From contig NZ_FTNF01000004.1 in NCBI RefSeq assembly GCF_900156065.1, forward strand, positions 62,001-126,000: DNA of 64,000 bases. Direction: 5' to 3'. This stretch comes from Micromonospora avicenniae. Lineage in GTDB: Bacteria; Actinomycetota; Actinomycetes; Mycobacteriales; Micromonosporaceae. The notes below the pieces were generated by a model. It worked only from the letters and a program-made list of their open reading frames with translations, made no database searches and was not told the origin of the DNA. This document shows positions 16,596 to 25,120 of this stretch, piece by piece. The first letter of the stretch is position 1, and each line of letters opens with the position of its first letter. A program made the translations under genes and the position numbers.

Positions 16596-16650
16596 AGCGA
16601 ACCTCCAGGATCCGTATCGGTGGTGGTGAGGGGTGTGGCCGGGCCGGTGG

Positions 16651-17412
16651 TCAGACGCGCTGAACCACCGGGCCGAGCAGCGAGTAGCGGTGTGCTTCGG
16701 ACGCCGGCAGGCCGACGTCCGTGACGACGGCGTCGACGTCGGCGACGTCCGCGAAGCGGCAGAAGCTGCTGGCACCGAACTTGGTGTGTACGCCGGCGAA
16801 GACGACGCGCCGGGACACGCTGATCACTTGCGCCTTCACTGCGGCGACGGCCGGGTCGGGGGTGGTGAGGCCGTGCTCCCGGGAGATTCCGTTCGCGCCG
16901 ACGAAGGCCAGGTCGATCACGAAACCGGCGAGCATGTCGACCGCCCAGTGATCGACGGTCGCCCGGGTCCGGCCCCGGACCCGGCCGCCCAGCAGCAGGA
17001 CCGTGGTGGCGGGTGAAGCGGCGAGGATCGCCGCGGTGTCCAGCGAGGCGGTGACCACGGTGAGCGCCCGCTCGGCCGGCAGCGCCTCCGCGATCAGCCG
17101 GGGTGTGTATCCCTCGTCGATGAAGACCGACTCGGCGTCGCCGAGCAGTTGCGCCGCCGCTGTGGCGATTCGGCGCTTCTCCGTCACCAGCCGGGTGGTT
17201 CGCGTGTCGAGGGTCGTCTCGAACCGGGCGGTCTCCACCGGATAGGCGCCGCCGTGGGTACGCCGCACCAGCCCCTGCTGCTCCAGCCGGTGCAGGTCCC
17301 GCCGGACCGTCTCCGGCGACACGGCCAGGTCGGCGGCGAGTTTCTGCACGTCGACGGCACCCTGGTCCCGGGCGAGAGCGAGAATGCGCTGCCGGCGTTC
17401 CATCGAGTTCAT
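16651..17412 (-). CDS. DeoR-family transcriptional regulator
   Basis: A 253-residue repressor. Residues 1-57 form the DeoR winged helix (MERRQRILALARDQGAVDV, VSPETVRRDLHRLEQQGLV, RRTHGGA). The C-terminal sensor is the DeoRC sugar-phosphate-isomerase-like fold with FIDEGYTPRLIAEAL and DLAFVGANGISREHGLTTPD. Effectors are usually phosphorylated sugars or polyols. The start is ATG 17412 with GGGAGGTGAGCG upstream. It is the first gene of the minus-strand polyol-type importer operon, 55 nt ahead of the binding-protein gene, and probably controls itself and the operon from sites in 17413-17777. Confidence 0.9.
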   Translation of the reverse strand: MNSMERRQRILALARDQGAVDVQKLAADLAVSPETVRRDLHRLEQQGLVRRTHGGAYPVETARFETTLDTRTTRLVTEKRRIATAAAQLLGDAESVFIDEGYTPRLIAEALPAERALTVVTASLDTAAILAASPATTVLLLGGRVRGRTRATVDHWAVDMLAGFVIDLAFVGANGISREHGLTTPDPAVAAVKAQVISVSRRVVFAGVHTKFGASSFCRFADVADVDAVVTDVGLPASEAHRYSLLGPVVQRV

Positions 17413-17777
17413 CGCTCACCTCCCGCCCATCGGTTGCTAATTTTTAACACCGTGACGCGGAGGTGACGCCTATCGGAGCGGGCAAATTCCGGAGGATTCC
17501 TGCCCGTTTGAGGCGAGCGGTCGTGCGCACCAACACCAACAACCCAGTCGATGGCCGGCAAATGGTGCGCCCGTTTGGGCAGGATGGATGCCCGAATGAT
17601 GCCCATCCTCGTTCCGAGGGCACGAACGGGCACCTCGGCCCGATAGCAGCCGAGTGCATCGGCGGGCGCGACGACGGCGCGGAGGGCGACCGGGCGCACC
17701 ACGGAACGCGACGGCCGGCGAGGCTTTCGCCCCGCCGGCCGCTCGAATCGAAATGTGCTCGGCAGAAAGCCGTACGG
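17413..17777. promoter_or_regulatory. Regulatory region upstream of the DeoR gene with repeated GCCCGTTTG motifs
   Basis: No gene is seen in these 365 bp. An AT-rich TAATTTTTAA block (17439-17448) marks the likely -10 area of the DeoR operon. GCCCGTTTG occurs at 17502-17510 and 17569-17577, and an inverted relative, CGAACGGGC, at 17623-17631. CGGGCA and TGCCCG also bracket 17479-17506, and GGATG...CATCC lies at 17582-17608. This clustering suggests operator sites. The right part receives the end of the convergently placed efflux gene. Confidence 0.45.
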
Positions 17778-19052
17778 TCAGTGCGCCACCACGGTTACCG
17801 CTGACGCCGCGACGTCGCCGAGCCGCGCCGGGCGCACGACCACGAACAGCACACCTACCGCGGCGATCATGCCGCCGGCCACCACCACGGCCATCGCCAC
17901 GACCCCCGTGCCGAGCATGCCGACCAGCGGCGCGGCCAACGCGCCGACGCCGAACTGCACCGCACCGAGCATCGCCGCGGCCGTGCCGGCGGCCTCACCG
18001 TGCCGGGACAGGGCGAGCGCGGGCGCGTTCGGCATGGCCAGGCCCGCCGCGAACAGGACCACCCACAGCGACGCCAGCACGGTCGGCAGGCCGCCGACGC
18101 CGGTCACGGCGAAGGTCGTCAGCACGAGGCCGGCCACGGTGCCCAGCCCCAGTGCGGCGATCAGGATCCGCTGCGGCGAGTACCGGCTGAGCAGCCGGAC
18201 GTTCAGCTGGGTGGCCGCGATCAGGCCGATGGCACCCGCGCCGAACGCGATTCCGAACTGCTGCTCGTCGAGCCCGTACTGCTCCTGGAAGACGAACGAC
18301 GACCCGGACACGTACGCGAACAGCGCCGCCATGGCCAGGCCGGTGACCAGGATCAGGCCGACGAACACGCGGTCACGCAGCAGGGAACCGTAGACCCGGG
18401 CCGTCGCGCCGACACCGCCGCGACGGCGCAGCGCGGGCGGCAGGGTCTCCGGGAGGCCGAACGTCGCCACCGTGATCAGGATGATGCCGAACCCCGCGAG
18501 GGCGATGAACACACCCCGCCAGTCCGACCAGCGCAGCAGCCCGCTGCCCAGGGTCGGGGCGAGCACCGGCGCCACGCCGACGACCAGCATGAGCCGGGAG
18601 AAGAGCCGGGCGAAGGCGGCACCGTCGAACAGGTCGCGGACCACGGCCATCGCCACCACCGACGCGGCCGCCACGCCCAGCCCCTGCAGCACCCGCAGCA
18701 CGCCGACCACGGCGATGCTCGGCGCGAGAACGCACAGCACCGACGCCACGATGTGCAGGGCGACACCGGCGAGCAGCGGCACCCGCCGGCCGACCGCGTC
18801 GGAGAGCGGGCCGATCAGCAGCTGGCCGACGGCGAGCCCCGCGAGCGTCCCGGTCAGGGTCAACTGCACTGCCGCGGACGTGGTGTGCAGGTCAGCGGCG
18901 ATCTCTGGGAGCGCCGGCAGGTACATGTCGATGGTGAGCGGCCCGATCGCGGTCAGCGAACCGAGCACCAGGACCAGTCGCAGCCGGCGCGCGGTGCTCA
19001 TCAGGTCGCCGGAGGCCTTGACGGCGGGAACTTCGGTGGGGGCCGGCGTCAT
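17778..19052 (-). CDS. Bcr/CflA-family drug efflux MFS transporter
   Basis: A 424-residue membrane protein with 12 hydrophobic segments. It has the DHA1 motif D1 near the N-terminus (SLTAIGPLTIDMYLPALPEI), motif A (IGPLSDAVGRRVPLLAG) after helix 2, and motif C-like GVAPVLAPTLG. This set is diagnostic of the Bcr/CflA drug:H+ antiporters (bicyclomycin, chloramphenicol, sulfonamide). Start ATG 19052 is at the window of a 275-bp divergent spacer toward the S1-domain gene. Actual substrates are unknown. Confidence 0.9.
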   Translation of the reverse strand: MTPAPTEVPAVKASGDLMSTARRLRLVLVLGSLTAIGPLTIDMYLPALPEIAADLHTTSAAVQLTLTGTLAGLAVGQLLIGPLSDAVGRRVPLLAGVALHIVASVLCVLAPSIAVVGVLRVLQGLGVAAASVVAMAVVRDLFDGAAFARLFSRLMLVVGVAPVLAPTLGSGLLRWSDWRGVFIALAGFGIILITVATFGLPETLPPALRRRGGVGATARVYGSLLRDRVFVGLILVTGLAMAALFAYVSGSSFVFQEQYGLDEQQFGIAFGAGAIGLIAATQLNVRLLSRYSPQRILIAALGLGTVAGLVLTTFAVTGVGGLPTVLASLWVVLFAAGLAMPNAPALALSRHGEAAGTAAAMLGAVQFGVGALAAPLVGMLGTGVVAMAVVVAGGMIAAVGVLFVVVRPARLGDVAASAVTVVAH

Positions 19053-19182
19053 GCCTGCGCCCCCATGGGTCTCTGGCGGACGTGTGCGGGTCTACGTGCA
19101 GCAATCACACCTGCCAGCAAACCGTCGGCGGCTGATCTCATTCCCGGACGGACCGAAGGTGCCCCACCTCACACGTCAGGGC

Positions 19183-19327
19183 TATGATCACGCCATGACT
19201 GCCGGGTCGGCCACGCGCCGTGCACAGAACGGACACCCGGCTGCCGGTTGATCACCGTGCGGGCCAGAGGCCCGCCCCTGTCACGAGACGGCGTCCCCGC
19301 CACTCGTGACGGAAGGGAGGTGAGCAC
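19183..19327 (+). promoter_or_regulatory. Structured leader of the small S1-domain gene
   Basis: A TATGAT -10 (19183-19188) is followed 6 nt later by an ATG, the arrangement of a leaderless start. The transcript would then contain two clear stem-loops before the S1 gene: GCGGGCC/GGCCCGC around AGA (19259-19275), and GTCACGAG/CTCGTGAC (19280-19287, 19303-19310) with an inner GGCG/CGCC pair. The ribosome site GGGAGG (19315-19320) immediately follows the second stem. The arrangement could allow the leader to control access to the ribosome site. Confidence 0.5.
19195..19251 (+). CDS. Possible leaderless 18-residue leader peptide
   Basis: An ATG placed 6 nt after a TATGAT box opens an 18-codon frame (MTAGSATRRAQNGHPAAG). 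It ends 8 nt before the first stem-loop of the S1-gene leader. No ribosome site is needed if it is leaderless, a common arrangement in actinobacteria. It could be a regulatory leader peptide or simply chance. Confidence 0.3.
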   Translation: MTAGSATRRAQNGHPAAG

Positions 19328-19537
19328 ATGAGTTGGCAGGAGTTCCTCGCCCGGCACCAGGTCGGTGACGTCATCGAGGGCGTCGTGACCCAGCAGGCGC
19401 CGTTCGGCTCGTTCGTCGAGTCCGAGGGTTGCACCGGTCTCGCGTACCAGCAGACCTGGCCGGTCGGCGCCCGCGTGAGCGTCCGGATCCTCGAGATCGA
19501 CCCGGCGAACCAGCGGTTCAGCCTGGCCGCGGCGTAA
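19328..19537 (+). CDS. Small S1-like RNA-binding domain protein
   Basis: A 69-residue protein consisting of little more than one S1/OB fold: VGDVIEGVVTQQAPFGSFVE (strands 1-3, with the GxV...PFGxFV signature), then VGARVSVRILEIDPANQRFSLA (strands 4-5 ending in the R..LS element). The start ATG has GGGAGGTGAG upstream. Single-S1 proteins of this size bind RNA and often act in translation or RNA decay. The structured leader in front raises the possibility that the protein controls its own mRNA. Confidence 0.85.
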   Translation: MSWQEFLARHQVGDVIEGVVTQQAPFGSFVESEGCTGLAYQQTWPVGARVSVRILEIDPANQRFSLAAA

Positions 19538-19563
19538 GCACGCGCTGGCCCGGGGCAGCTCAT

Positions 19564-19643
19564 CGCTGACCCGGGCCGGCCCCGGCCGGGTACGGGCGAC
19601 GCCGACCCGCCGGCCGGGCCGGCCGACGCGGCCCGGGTCAGCG
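19564..19643. terminator. Bidirectional terminator between the S1 and YjbR-like genes
   Basis: Perfect 14-bp arms, CGCTGACCCGGGCC (19564-19577) and GGCCCGGGTCAGCG (19630-19643). The second arm contains the stop codon of the YjbR-like gene. Smaller GC hairpins lie inside the loop. Confidence 0.6.
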
Positions 19644-19979
19644 GCCGAGGCGTTGCCACGACAGGAACTTCGGCACACACATCCGCCACGCCTCGGTCAC
19701 CAGTTCGGTCATGTAGGGATGGTCGAGCCGCTCGGCGTGACAGCAGATCCAGTTGAAGCGCAGGTCGCTGGGGCGGGGCAGGAAGAAGACGTCCGGCTCG
19801 GCCGCGATCAGCGCTTCGCGTTCCTCTCTGGGGAAGCCGAAACCCATCGACGCCTCGTCGCGGCTGAACGCGACGTAGACGATCGCTCCGACCCGGAACT
19901 TCACCCGGTCACGGACCAGGTGCTCGCTGCTGCGGGGCAACGTGCGGGCGAGGGCCCGGACGTCGGCGACGGTCACCAC
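19638..19979 (-). CDS. MmcQ/YjbR-family protein
   Basis: A small alpha/beta protein of about 113 residues with the YjbR layout: VTVADVRALARTLPRSSE, then VKFRVGAIVYVAFSRDEASMGFGF, EREALIAAEPDVFFLP and a C-terminal VTEAWRMCVPKFLSWQRL. The fold resembles a double-wing DNA-binding domain, but function is not established for the family. I chose GTG 19979 because it gives the family length and start; no strong ribosome site supports any candidate, and GTG 19976 or ATG 20042 are alternatives. Confidence 0.7.
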   Translation of the reverse strand: MVTVADVRALARTLPRSSEHLVRDRVKFRVGAIVYVAFSRDEASMGFGFPREEREALIAAEPDVFFLPRPSDLRFNWICCHAERLDHPYMTELVTEAWRMCVPKFLSWQRLGR

Positions 19980-20131
19980 GCCGGCACGGTAGCGGTCGCC
20001 ACCGACGGTTTCGCCCACGCCCAGCCCGGGTCTGGTCGTCATCACCAGGGGAACGCCGTCGAGGACGAGCGCCGCGCACGCCGGAGGACTTCTGGCGCTC
20101 CATCGACGGATCGTGACCGTGGGTGGCGGGG

Positions 20132-21634
20132 TCAGTCGAGCGTGGGTTTCGGGGTACCGCAGATCTTGGTGCCCGGCGGCGTGATCTCCTCCTTGCTCCA
20201 TATCTTGTACGGCGGTGGCCCGAGCTTTCTCTCGCCCGCGATGGGTTTCACCTTGATCAGGTTCAGGAACTTGTTGACGAGATCGACCACCGGCTGGAGG
20301 ATGCTGTACCCGATGCCGTAGCTCGCCCACACTCCGAGCCCGACGCCCCGGCACTCCACGAAGTGCGAGCCGAGGGTGCCCACCGCGCCCAGGGCGGACC
20401 CGAGCGTGGTGCCGTACGCGGTGCGGACCTCGAAGAAGACGCCGGCCTTGAAGACGAAGGCGTTGAACCCGACGTCGAACTTGACCCGATGCTCGATGAG
20501 CAGCCCCATGACGCCGACGGGGACTCCGGTGAGCGAGTCGATGAGGCTGCTCTTGCGCTGCACGTTCGTGCTCACGCGGGGGCCGAACGCGTTGTTGGCG
20601 TAGCCGTAGCCGAGCGATCCCGCGAGGGAGAACTCACCCGAGCCCTTGATGGTCCCGGCCTTGGCGCCGAACGCCGTCGTGACCTTCAACGTCTGGCTGA
20701 TGGTGAACATGAGCGGCACGCCCACGACGGTGCCGATCGGGAAGGCCGCCTCGACGGGGATCGGCAGGACCGCCTTGATGTTCTCCCCGCCCTGGATTCC
20801 GGCCTCGAAGGCGACCCGGATGCCGAATCCGCCGGTGACCTCCAGCTCGGCCCGGGTCACCCGGCCACCGCGGATGTTGAGGTGGAAGTTCGCGTCCGGC
20901 GACTTGAAGGTGAGCGCAGCTCGCCCGCTCAGCTTCAGGCCGTCGCGGTCGTAGTGGAAGCTGACCTCCGCGCCGTCGTTGAAGCTCACTCCGTTTGAGA
21001 AGTTGGCGGCGACGGTCCGGGCCTCCCGCTCGCGCGTCGGCGGGGGCTGCACGGGCCGTCCGGGCGCCGAAACCGCGGGCGCCGCGCGTAGCGGCACGCT
21101 CCGGCCGAACCGGCCGGTCGGCGACGGTGTCGCGGTGGCCGTCTCGTCGGTGTTCGCCCAGAACGGTTCCCCGGCCTGGTACAGGACAGGGTCGGTGAGC
21201 CGCAGCCCCTTCTTGACGAAGGTGCCGTCCCGGATCACCTCGGTCAGCGTCACGGGTCCCAGCGTGACGAGCAGATCACCGCCGTCCCGCTCCAGATGCA
21301 GCACTCGGCCGACACTGCGGCCGGTCACGAACATGACCTTGCCGACGGCCACCTCGTCGGCGCGTTCGGCTCTGCCGTCGATGCGCCAGGTCAGCCCGTC
21401 CGCGGTGACCGACCTGATCGACCGGCCACCCCCACCGACGATGACCACGTCGGGCTGGAACGTGACGTCCGGGTTCGGGACCGGCGCCAGCCCGTAGCGC
21501 AGCGCCGCTTCGCTGAACGGGTCCTCGTTGCCCGGGCCGGTCGGCGAGCCCCCCTTGCACGCAGCGGCCGCCAGCAGCATCACGACGACGAGGACGATCG
21601 AACCAAGCTTCCGCACGCCGGATCGTCGGGTCAT
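20132..21634 (-). CDS. Unrecognised 500-residue lipoprotein
   Basis: I do not recognise this family. The N-terminus is a clear lipoprotein signal (MTRRSGVRKLGSIVLVVVML, lipobox AAAAC at about residue 26). Residues 40-165 are strand-rich (DVVIVGGGGRSIRSVTADG, VGKVMFVTGRSVGRVLHLER), like a small beta domain with repeated VG/VTxxR turns. A Pro/Thr/Ser-rich linker spans about 170-215. The remaining 280 residues alternate short Gly-rich hydrophobic strands (ALTFKSPDANFHLNIRGG, TAFGAKAGTIKGSGEFSL), a pattern of amphipathic beta sheet. Two cysteines near the C-terminus could form a disulfide. It is a single gene followed by the YjbR-like gene. It is probably anchored on the outside of the membrane; the role is unknown. 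Confidence 0.7.
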   Translation of the reverse strand: MTRRSGVRKLGSIVLVVVMLLAAAACKGGSPTGPGNEDPFSEAALRYGLAPVPNPDVTFQPDVVIVGGGGRSIRSVTADGLTWRIDGRAERADEVAVGKVMFVTGRSVGRVLHLERDGGDLLVTLGPVTLTEVIRDGTFVKKGLRLTDPVLYQAGEPFWANTDETATATPSPTGRFGRSVPLRAAPAVSAPGRPVQPPPTREREARTVAANFSNGVSFNDGAEVSFHYDRDGLKLSGRAALTFKSPDANFHLNIRGGRVTRAELEVTGGFGIRVAFEAGIQGGENIKAVLPIPVEAAFPIGTVVGVPLMFTISQTLKVTTAFGAKAGTIKGSGEFSLAGSLGYGYANNAFGPRVSTNVQRKSSLIDSLTGVPVGVMGLLIEHRVKFDVGFNAFVFKAGVFFEVRTAYGTTLGSALGAVGTLGSHFVECRGVGLGVWASYGIGYSILQPVVDLVNKFLNLIKVKPIAGERKLGPPPYKIWSKEEITPPGTKICGTPKPTLD

Positions 21635-21687
21635 GCGACGACGCTACGGCGACGGCGGTGCCGAGGAATCGGGAGTTTCCCTATGTT

Positions 21688-21722
21688 CTGCCCGCCGCGC
21701 ACCCAGGGTGCACGGCGGGCAG
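21688..21722 (-). terminator. Terminator of the sugar-acid operon
   Basis: Arms CTGCCCGCCG (21688-21697) and CGGCGGGCAG (21713-21722), continued inside by GCACCC/GGGTGC, lie 14 nt beyond the gluconokinase stop, the last gene of the operon. Confidence 0.75.
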
Positions 21723-21736
21723 GCCGGACGGGCGGG

Positions 21737-22282
21737 CTACCGCTCCCCCACCGGGCTCACCGTGGGCAGGTCGAGGCCGTCGACCGCCGCCGCCACGAGC
21801 TGCTCCGGGCTGAGCGAGACGTCGAGCACGAGCACCGGCTCGTCCGGCTCGGCCGGCTCGAGGGTGGCCAGCTGCGACTCGAGCAGGCTGGCCGGCATGA
21901 AGTGCCCGGTGCGGCGGGCCATCCGGTCCCGGATGACCTCCGCCGGCCCGTCCAGGTGCACGAAGTCCACGGTGGGTGGGCCCTGGCGCAGCACGTCCCG
22001 GTAGGACCGCCGCAGTGCCGAGCAGGCCAGCACAGTCGAGCGACCCTCCGCCGCCCGCGCGGCCATCCAGCCGGCGAGTTCACGCAGCCAGGGCAGGCGA
22101 GCGGCGTCGTCCAGGGGTACGCCGGCCCGCATCCGCGCCACGTTCTCCGCCGGGTGGAACTCGTCGGCCTCGGCGAAGAGCAGACCGGTCGCCTCGCTGA
22201 TCCCCCGGGCCACGGTGGTCTTGCCTGCGCCGGAGACACCCATGACCACGACGTGCCGGGTGGGCCGCCGCTCACCAGTCAT
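21737..22282 (-). CDS. gntK: Gluconokinase
   Basis: A 181-residue kinase that phosphorylates D-gluconate at O6. The P-loop is [10 protein letters not shown] near residue 14. It is followed by the family motifs [28 protein letters not shown] (substrate and lid region) and [15 protein letters not shown]. The C-terminal region [20 protein letters not shown] is highly characteristic of GntK. It is last in the sugar-acid operon; its start overlaps the dehydratase end by 11 nt. In this context it would feed gluconate into the pentose-phosphate or Entner-Doudoroff route alongside the non-phosphorylated dehydratase branch. Confidence 0.93.
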   Translation of the reverse strand: MTGERRPTRHVVVMGVSGAGKTTVARGISEATGLLFAEADEFHPAENVARMRAGVPLDDAARLPWLRELAGWMAARAAEGRSTVLACSALRRSYRDVLRQGPPTVDFVHLDGPAEVIRDRMARRTGHFMPASLLESQLATLEPAEPDEPVLVLDVSLSPEQLVAAAVDGLDLPTVSPVGER

Positions 22283-23501
22283 GGACGGTCCCGTCCTTGA
22301 GCCGGTTGAACGGCAGGTACGCGGGCACGTACGGGAACTTCGCGGCGGCCGCCTCGTCGAGTTCGACGCCGAGCCCCGGCTGCTCCCCCGGGTGCAGGTA
22401 GCCGTCGGTGAATGTGAAGGACTGCCGGAACACCTCGTCGGTGAGTGGCCCGTGCCGCATGTACTCCTGGATGCCGAAGTTGTGGATCGCCAGGTCCAGG
22501 TGCAGGGCGGCGGCCATCCCCACCGGGGAGATGTCGGTGGGGCCGTGGATGCCGCTCTTGATCTGGTACTGGGCCGCGTAGTCGAGCAGTTTGCGCATGG
22601 CGGTGATGCCGCCGGTGTGGGTGACCGCCGAGCGGACGTAGTCGATCAGCTGTTCGCGGATGAGCGTCTGGTAGTCCCACACGGTGTTGAAGACCTCGCC
22701 GATGGCGAGCGGCGTGGTGGTGTGCCGGCGGACCAGCCGCAACGCCTCCTGGTTCTCCGCCGGCGTGCAGTCCTCCAGCCAGAACAGGTCGTACGGTTCG
22801 AGCGCCTTGCCGAGCTTCGCGGCCTGGATCGGCGTCATCCGGTGGTGCCCGTCGTGCAGCAGCGGCAGCTCCGGGCCGAACTCGTTGCGTACCGCCTCGA
22901 AGACGCCGGGGAGGTGGCGCAGGTACGCGCGGGTGTCCCAGTCCTCCTCGGCGGGCAACGGGGTGCGCTGCGCCGGCTCGTAGTCGTACCGCTTGCCGTC
23001 CACGCTGGGCTGGGTGGCCACCCCGTAGACGGCGTTGATGCCGGGCACCGAGGTCTGCACGCGGATCGACTTGAACCCCTCGTCCAGGTGGCGGCGGATC
23101 GAGTCGAACAGCTCCGGCAGGTCCCGCCCGGAGGCGTGGCCGTACGCCATGATGCCGGTACGGGAGGCCCCGCCCAGCAACTGGTAGAGCGGCATGCCGG
23201 CGGCCTTGGCCTTGATGTCCCACAGGGCCACGTCCACGGCGGCGATGGCCGCCATGGTGACCGGCCCGCGCCGCCAGTAGGCGGAGCGGTACAGGAACTG
23301 CCAGGTGTCCTCGATGCGGTGCGGGTCACGTCCGATCAGCAGCGGGACGACGTGGTCGCGCAGGTACGACGCCACGCTCAGCTCCCGGCCGTTGAGGGTG
23401 CCGTCGCCGAGGCCGGTCAACCCCTCGTCAGTTGTGATCTTGAGAGTGACGAAGTTCCGGTCGGGGCTGGTGACGATGACATCGGCTGCAACGATCTTCA
23501 C
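22272..23501 (-). CDS. Enolase-superfamily sugar-acid dehydratase, ManD (mannonate dehydratase) type
   Basis: A 409-residue enzyme that removes water from a hexonate to give 2-keto-3-deoxygluconate. The N-terminal capping domain ([21 protein letters not shown]) leads into a barrel with the expected Mg2+ ligands: Asp/His in LLHDGHHR, Glu in [10 protein letters not shown], Glu in LAIGEVFN and His in [10 protein letters not shown]. The [14 protein letters not shown] segment and the C-terminal [11 protein letters not shown] are characteristic of the ManD subgroup, which acts on D-mannonate or, weakly, D-gluconate. The start is GTG 23501. Its product matches the KDG kinase encoded just upstream in the operon. 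Exact substrate within the subgroup cannot be fixed by eye. Confidence 0.88.
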   Translation of the reverse strand: MKIVAADVIVTSPDRNFVTLKITTDEGLTGLGDGTLNGRELSVASYLRDHVVPLLIGRDPHRIEDTWQFLYRSAYWRRGPVTMAAIAAVDVALWDIKAKAAGMPLYQLLGGASRTGIMAYGHASGRDLPELFDSIRRHLDEGFKSIRVQTSVPGINAVYGVATQPSVDGKRYDYEPAQRTPLPAEEDWDTRAYLRHLPGVFEAVRNEFGPELPLLHDGHHRMTPIQAAKLGKALEPYDLFWLEDCTPAENQEALRLVRRHTTTPLAIGEVFNTVWDYQTLIREQLIDYVRSAVTHTGGITAMRKLLDYAAQYQIKSGIHGPTDISPVGMAAALHLDLAIHNFGIQEYMRHGPLTDEVFRQSFTFTDGYLHPGEQPGLGVELDEAAAAKFPYVPAYLPFNRLKDGTVHDW

Positions 23502-23532
23502 GAGGGGTGCCTTTCTTCCGGTGGTACGACGG

Positions 23533-24483
23533 TCAGCGCAGGACGCTGCCTGCCTCGTGGCCGTCGAGGAGGGCGAGTTCGGCACGGCGCGGGAGGCCTT
23601 CGCAGTCGCCCCGGGTGGAGACCGCGAAGGCGCCCAGGGTGGCCGCGCGACGCAGCCGACCGGTCAGATCCAAGCCGTCGAACCAACCGGAGAGGTAACC
23701 GGCGGTGAAGGCGTCCCCGGCGCCCACCGTGTCGACGGCGGTCACGCTCACCACACCGACCTCCTCGACACCGTCGACCGTGTACGCCCGGGCCCCGTCG
23801 GCGCCGAGCTTGACCAGTACGGTCTCCACGCCGCGCCGCAGCAGCTCCGCCGCCACGGCGGGCTCGTCGGCCCCCGGGTCGCCGACGAGGTCCAGTTCGT
23901 CCGCGGAGGCGATGATCGTCGAGGCGTGCGCTGCCAGCGGCGTGAGCACCTCCCGTGCGGCCTCGCGGGACCAGAGCCGGGCGCGGTAGTTCACGTCGAG
24001 GCAGATCGGGATCCCCGCCGCGTCGGCCGTCTCGGCCGCCCAGCAGGTCACCTCCCGTGCGGTGTCGGAGAGGGCCGGGGTGATCCCGGTCAGGTGCAGC
24101 ATCCGCGCCCCGGCGGCGAGCGGGGCCCGCAGGTCGTCGACGCGCAGCGCCGAGCCGGCCGATCCGGCGCGGTAGTACTGCACCCGGGTCAGGTCGGCGG
24201 AGCGCTGCTCCAGGAACATCAGACCGGTCTGCCGCTCGGCGTCCCGGGAAACCCCGTCGACGCCGACGCCCTCAGCGCGCAGCTGCCGCAGGACGTACTC
24301 GCCGAACTCGTCGGTGCTCACCCGACCCACCCAGGCGGCCCGGTGACCCAACCGGGCCACCCCGATGGCCACGTTGGACTCGGCGCCGGCCAGGTGCATG
24401 CTGAGCGGCGTGCCGGTGGCCAGCGGACCGGCGGACCGCATCGACACCATGGCCTCGCCGAAGGTGAGCAGGTCGGGGGTCAT
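23533..24483 (-). CDS. kdgK: 2-keto-3-deoxygluconate kinase (PfkB family)
   Basis: A 316-residue ribokinase-fold enzyme. The N-terminal GEAMVSMRS segment and [14 protein letters not shown] are typical of KDG kinases. The anion-hole and catalytic-base motif [16 protein letters not shown] is near residue 255, and [12 protein letters not shown] fits the KDG subgroup. It converts 2-keto-3-deoxygluconate (or its galacto epimer) to the 6-phosphate for the aldolase encoded next to it. The gene overlaps the aldolase stop by 4 nt. Confidence 0.9.
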   Translation of the reverse strand: MTPDLLTFGEAMVSMRSAGPLATGTPLSMHLAGAESNVAIGVARLGHRAAWVGRVSTDEFGEYVLRQLRAEGVGVDGVSRDAERQTGLMFLEQRSADLTRVQYYRAGSAGSALRVDDLRAPLAAGARMLHLTGITPALSDTAREVTCWAAETADAAGIPICLDVNYRARLWSREAAREVLTPLAAHASTIIASADELDLVGDPGADEPAVAAELLRRGVETVLVKLGADGARAYTVDGVEEVGVVSVTAVDTVGAGDAFTAGYLSGWFDGLDLTGRLRRAATLGAFAVSTRGDCEGLPRRAELALLDGHEAGSVLR

Positions 24484-25115
24484 GCGCGTGCTCCCTTGAC
24501 GGCGGTGAGGTAGGTGCGGGCCCGCTCGCGCAGCGCGACCAGGTCGCCGCCGGACGCGGCGTCGCCGACCAGCGGTCCGCCGACGCCGACCGCGATGGCG
24601 CCGGCCGCCAGGTAGCCGGGCACGTCGTCGAGGCCGACCCCGCCGACCGCGACGAACGGGATGTCCGGGAAGGGGTCGCGCACCGCCTTGAGGTACGCCG
24701 GGCCGCCCACCGAGGCCGGGAAGAGCTTGACCGCCGACGCGCCCATCCGCATGGCCGTGTACGCCTCGGTCGGTGTGAAGGCCCCGGCGGCGACCGGGAT
24801 GTCGCGGCGGCCGGCCTCGGCGATCGACTCGACCACGGCCGGTGTGACGACGAACTGCGCCCCGGCGGCGGCCACGTCGGCCACGTCGGCGGCGGTGAGC
24901 ACGGTGCCCGCACCGACCAGGGTCCCGGCGGGCGCGACCGCGCGCAGGGCGGCGATGGCCCGGGCGGCGTCCGGCGTCGTGAGAGCGACCTCGACGACCC
25001 GTACGCCCTCCTCCAGCAGGGCGCTGCCGGCGGCGATCGCGCCGGAGCTCGACGTGCCGCGGATGACCGCGAGGATGCGGGCCGCAGCGAGTTCGGCAGT
25101 GAGGTTGAGCGTCAT
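24480..25115 (-). CDS. eda: KDPG/KDPGal aldolase
   Basis: A 211-residue class I aldolase that splits 2-keto-3-deoxy-6-phospho-gluconate or -galactonate into pyruvate and glyceraldehyde-3-phosphate. Visible family motifs are ILAVIRGTSS (with the catalytic Glu replaced by a shorter Arg-Gly-Thr turn), EVALTTPDAARAI, GAGTVLTAADV, FVVTPAVV, GAFTPTEAYTAMRMGA and the Schiff-base lysine in SAVKLFPAS. ATG 25115 has GGTGA upstream; ATG 25127 overlaps the dgoD stop and is a possible alternative. It completes an Entner-Doudoroff-like split for sugar acids. Confidence 0.9.
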   Translation of the reverse strand: MTLNLTAELAAARILAVIRGTSSSGAIAAGSALLEEGVRVVEVALTTPDAARAIAALRAVAPAGTLVGAGTVLTAADVADVAAAGAQFVVTPAVVESIAEAGRRDIPVAAGAFTPTEAYTAMRMGASAVKLFPASVGGPAYLKAVRDPFPDIPFVAVGGVGLDDVPGYLAAGAIAVGVGGPLVGDAASGGDLVALRERARTYLTAVKGARA

Positions 25116-25120
25116 GTGAT

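Noticed and set aside
12331-17412. Missing ABC ATPase as a sign of a broken operon
   Set aside because: CUT1 operons in actinomycetes commonly lack their own ATPase and use a shared MsiK-type one; the same is true of the sugar-acid operon here.
17409-17702. A 97-codon frame in the spacer upstream of the DeoR gene
   Set aside because: No ribosome site or family resemblance, and it covers the regulatory motifs.
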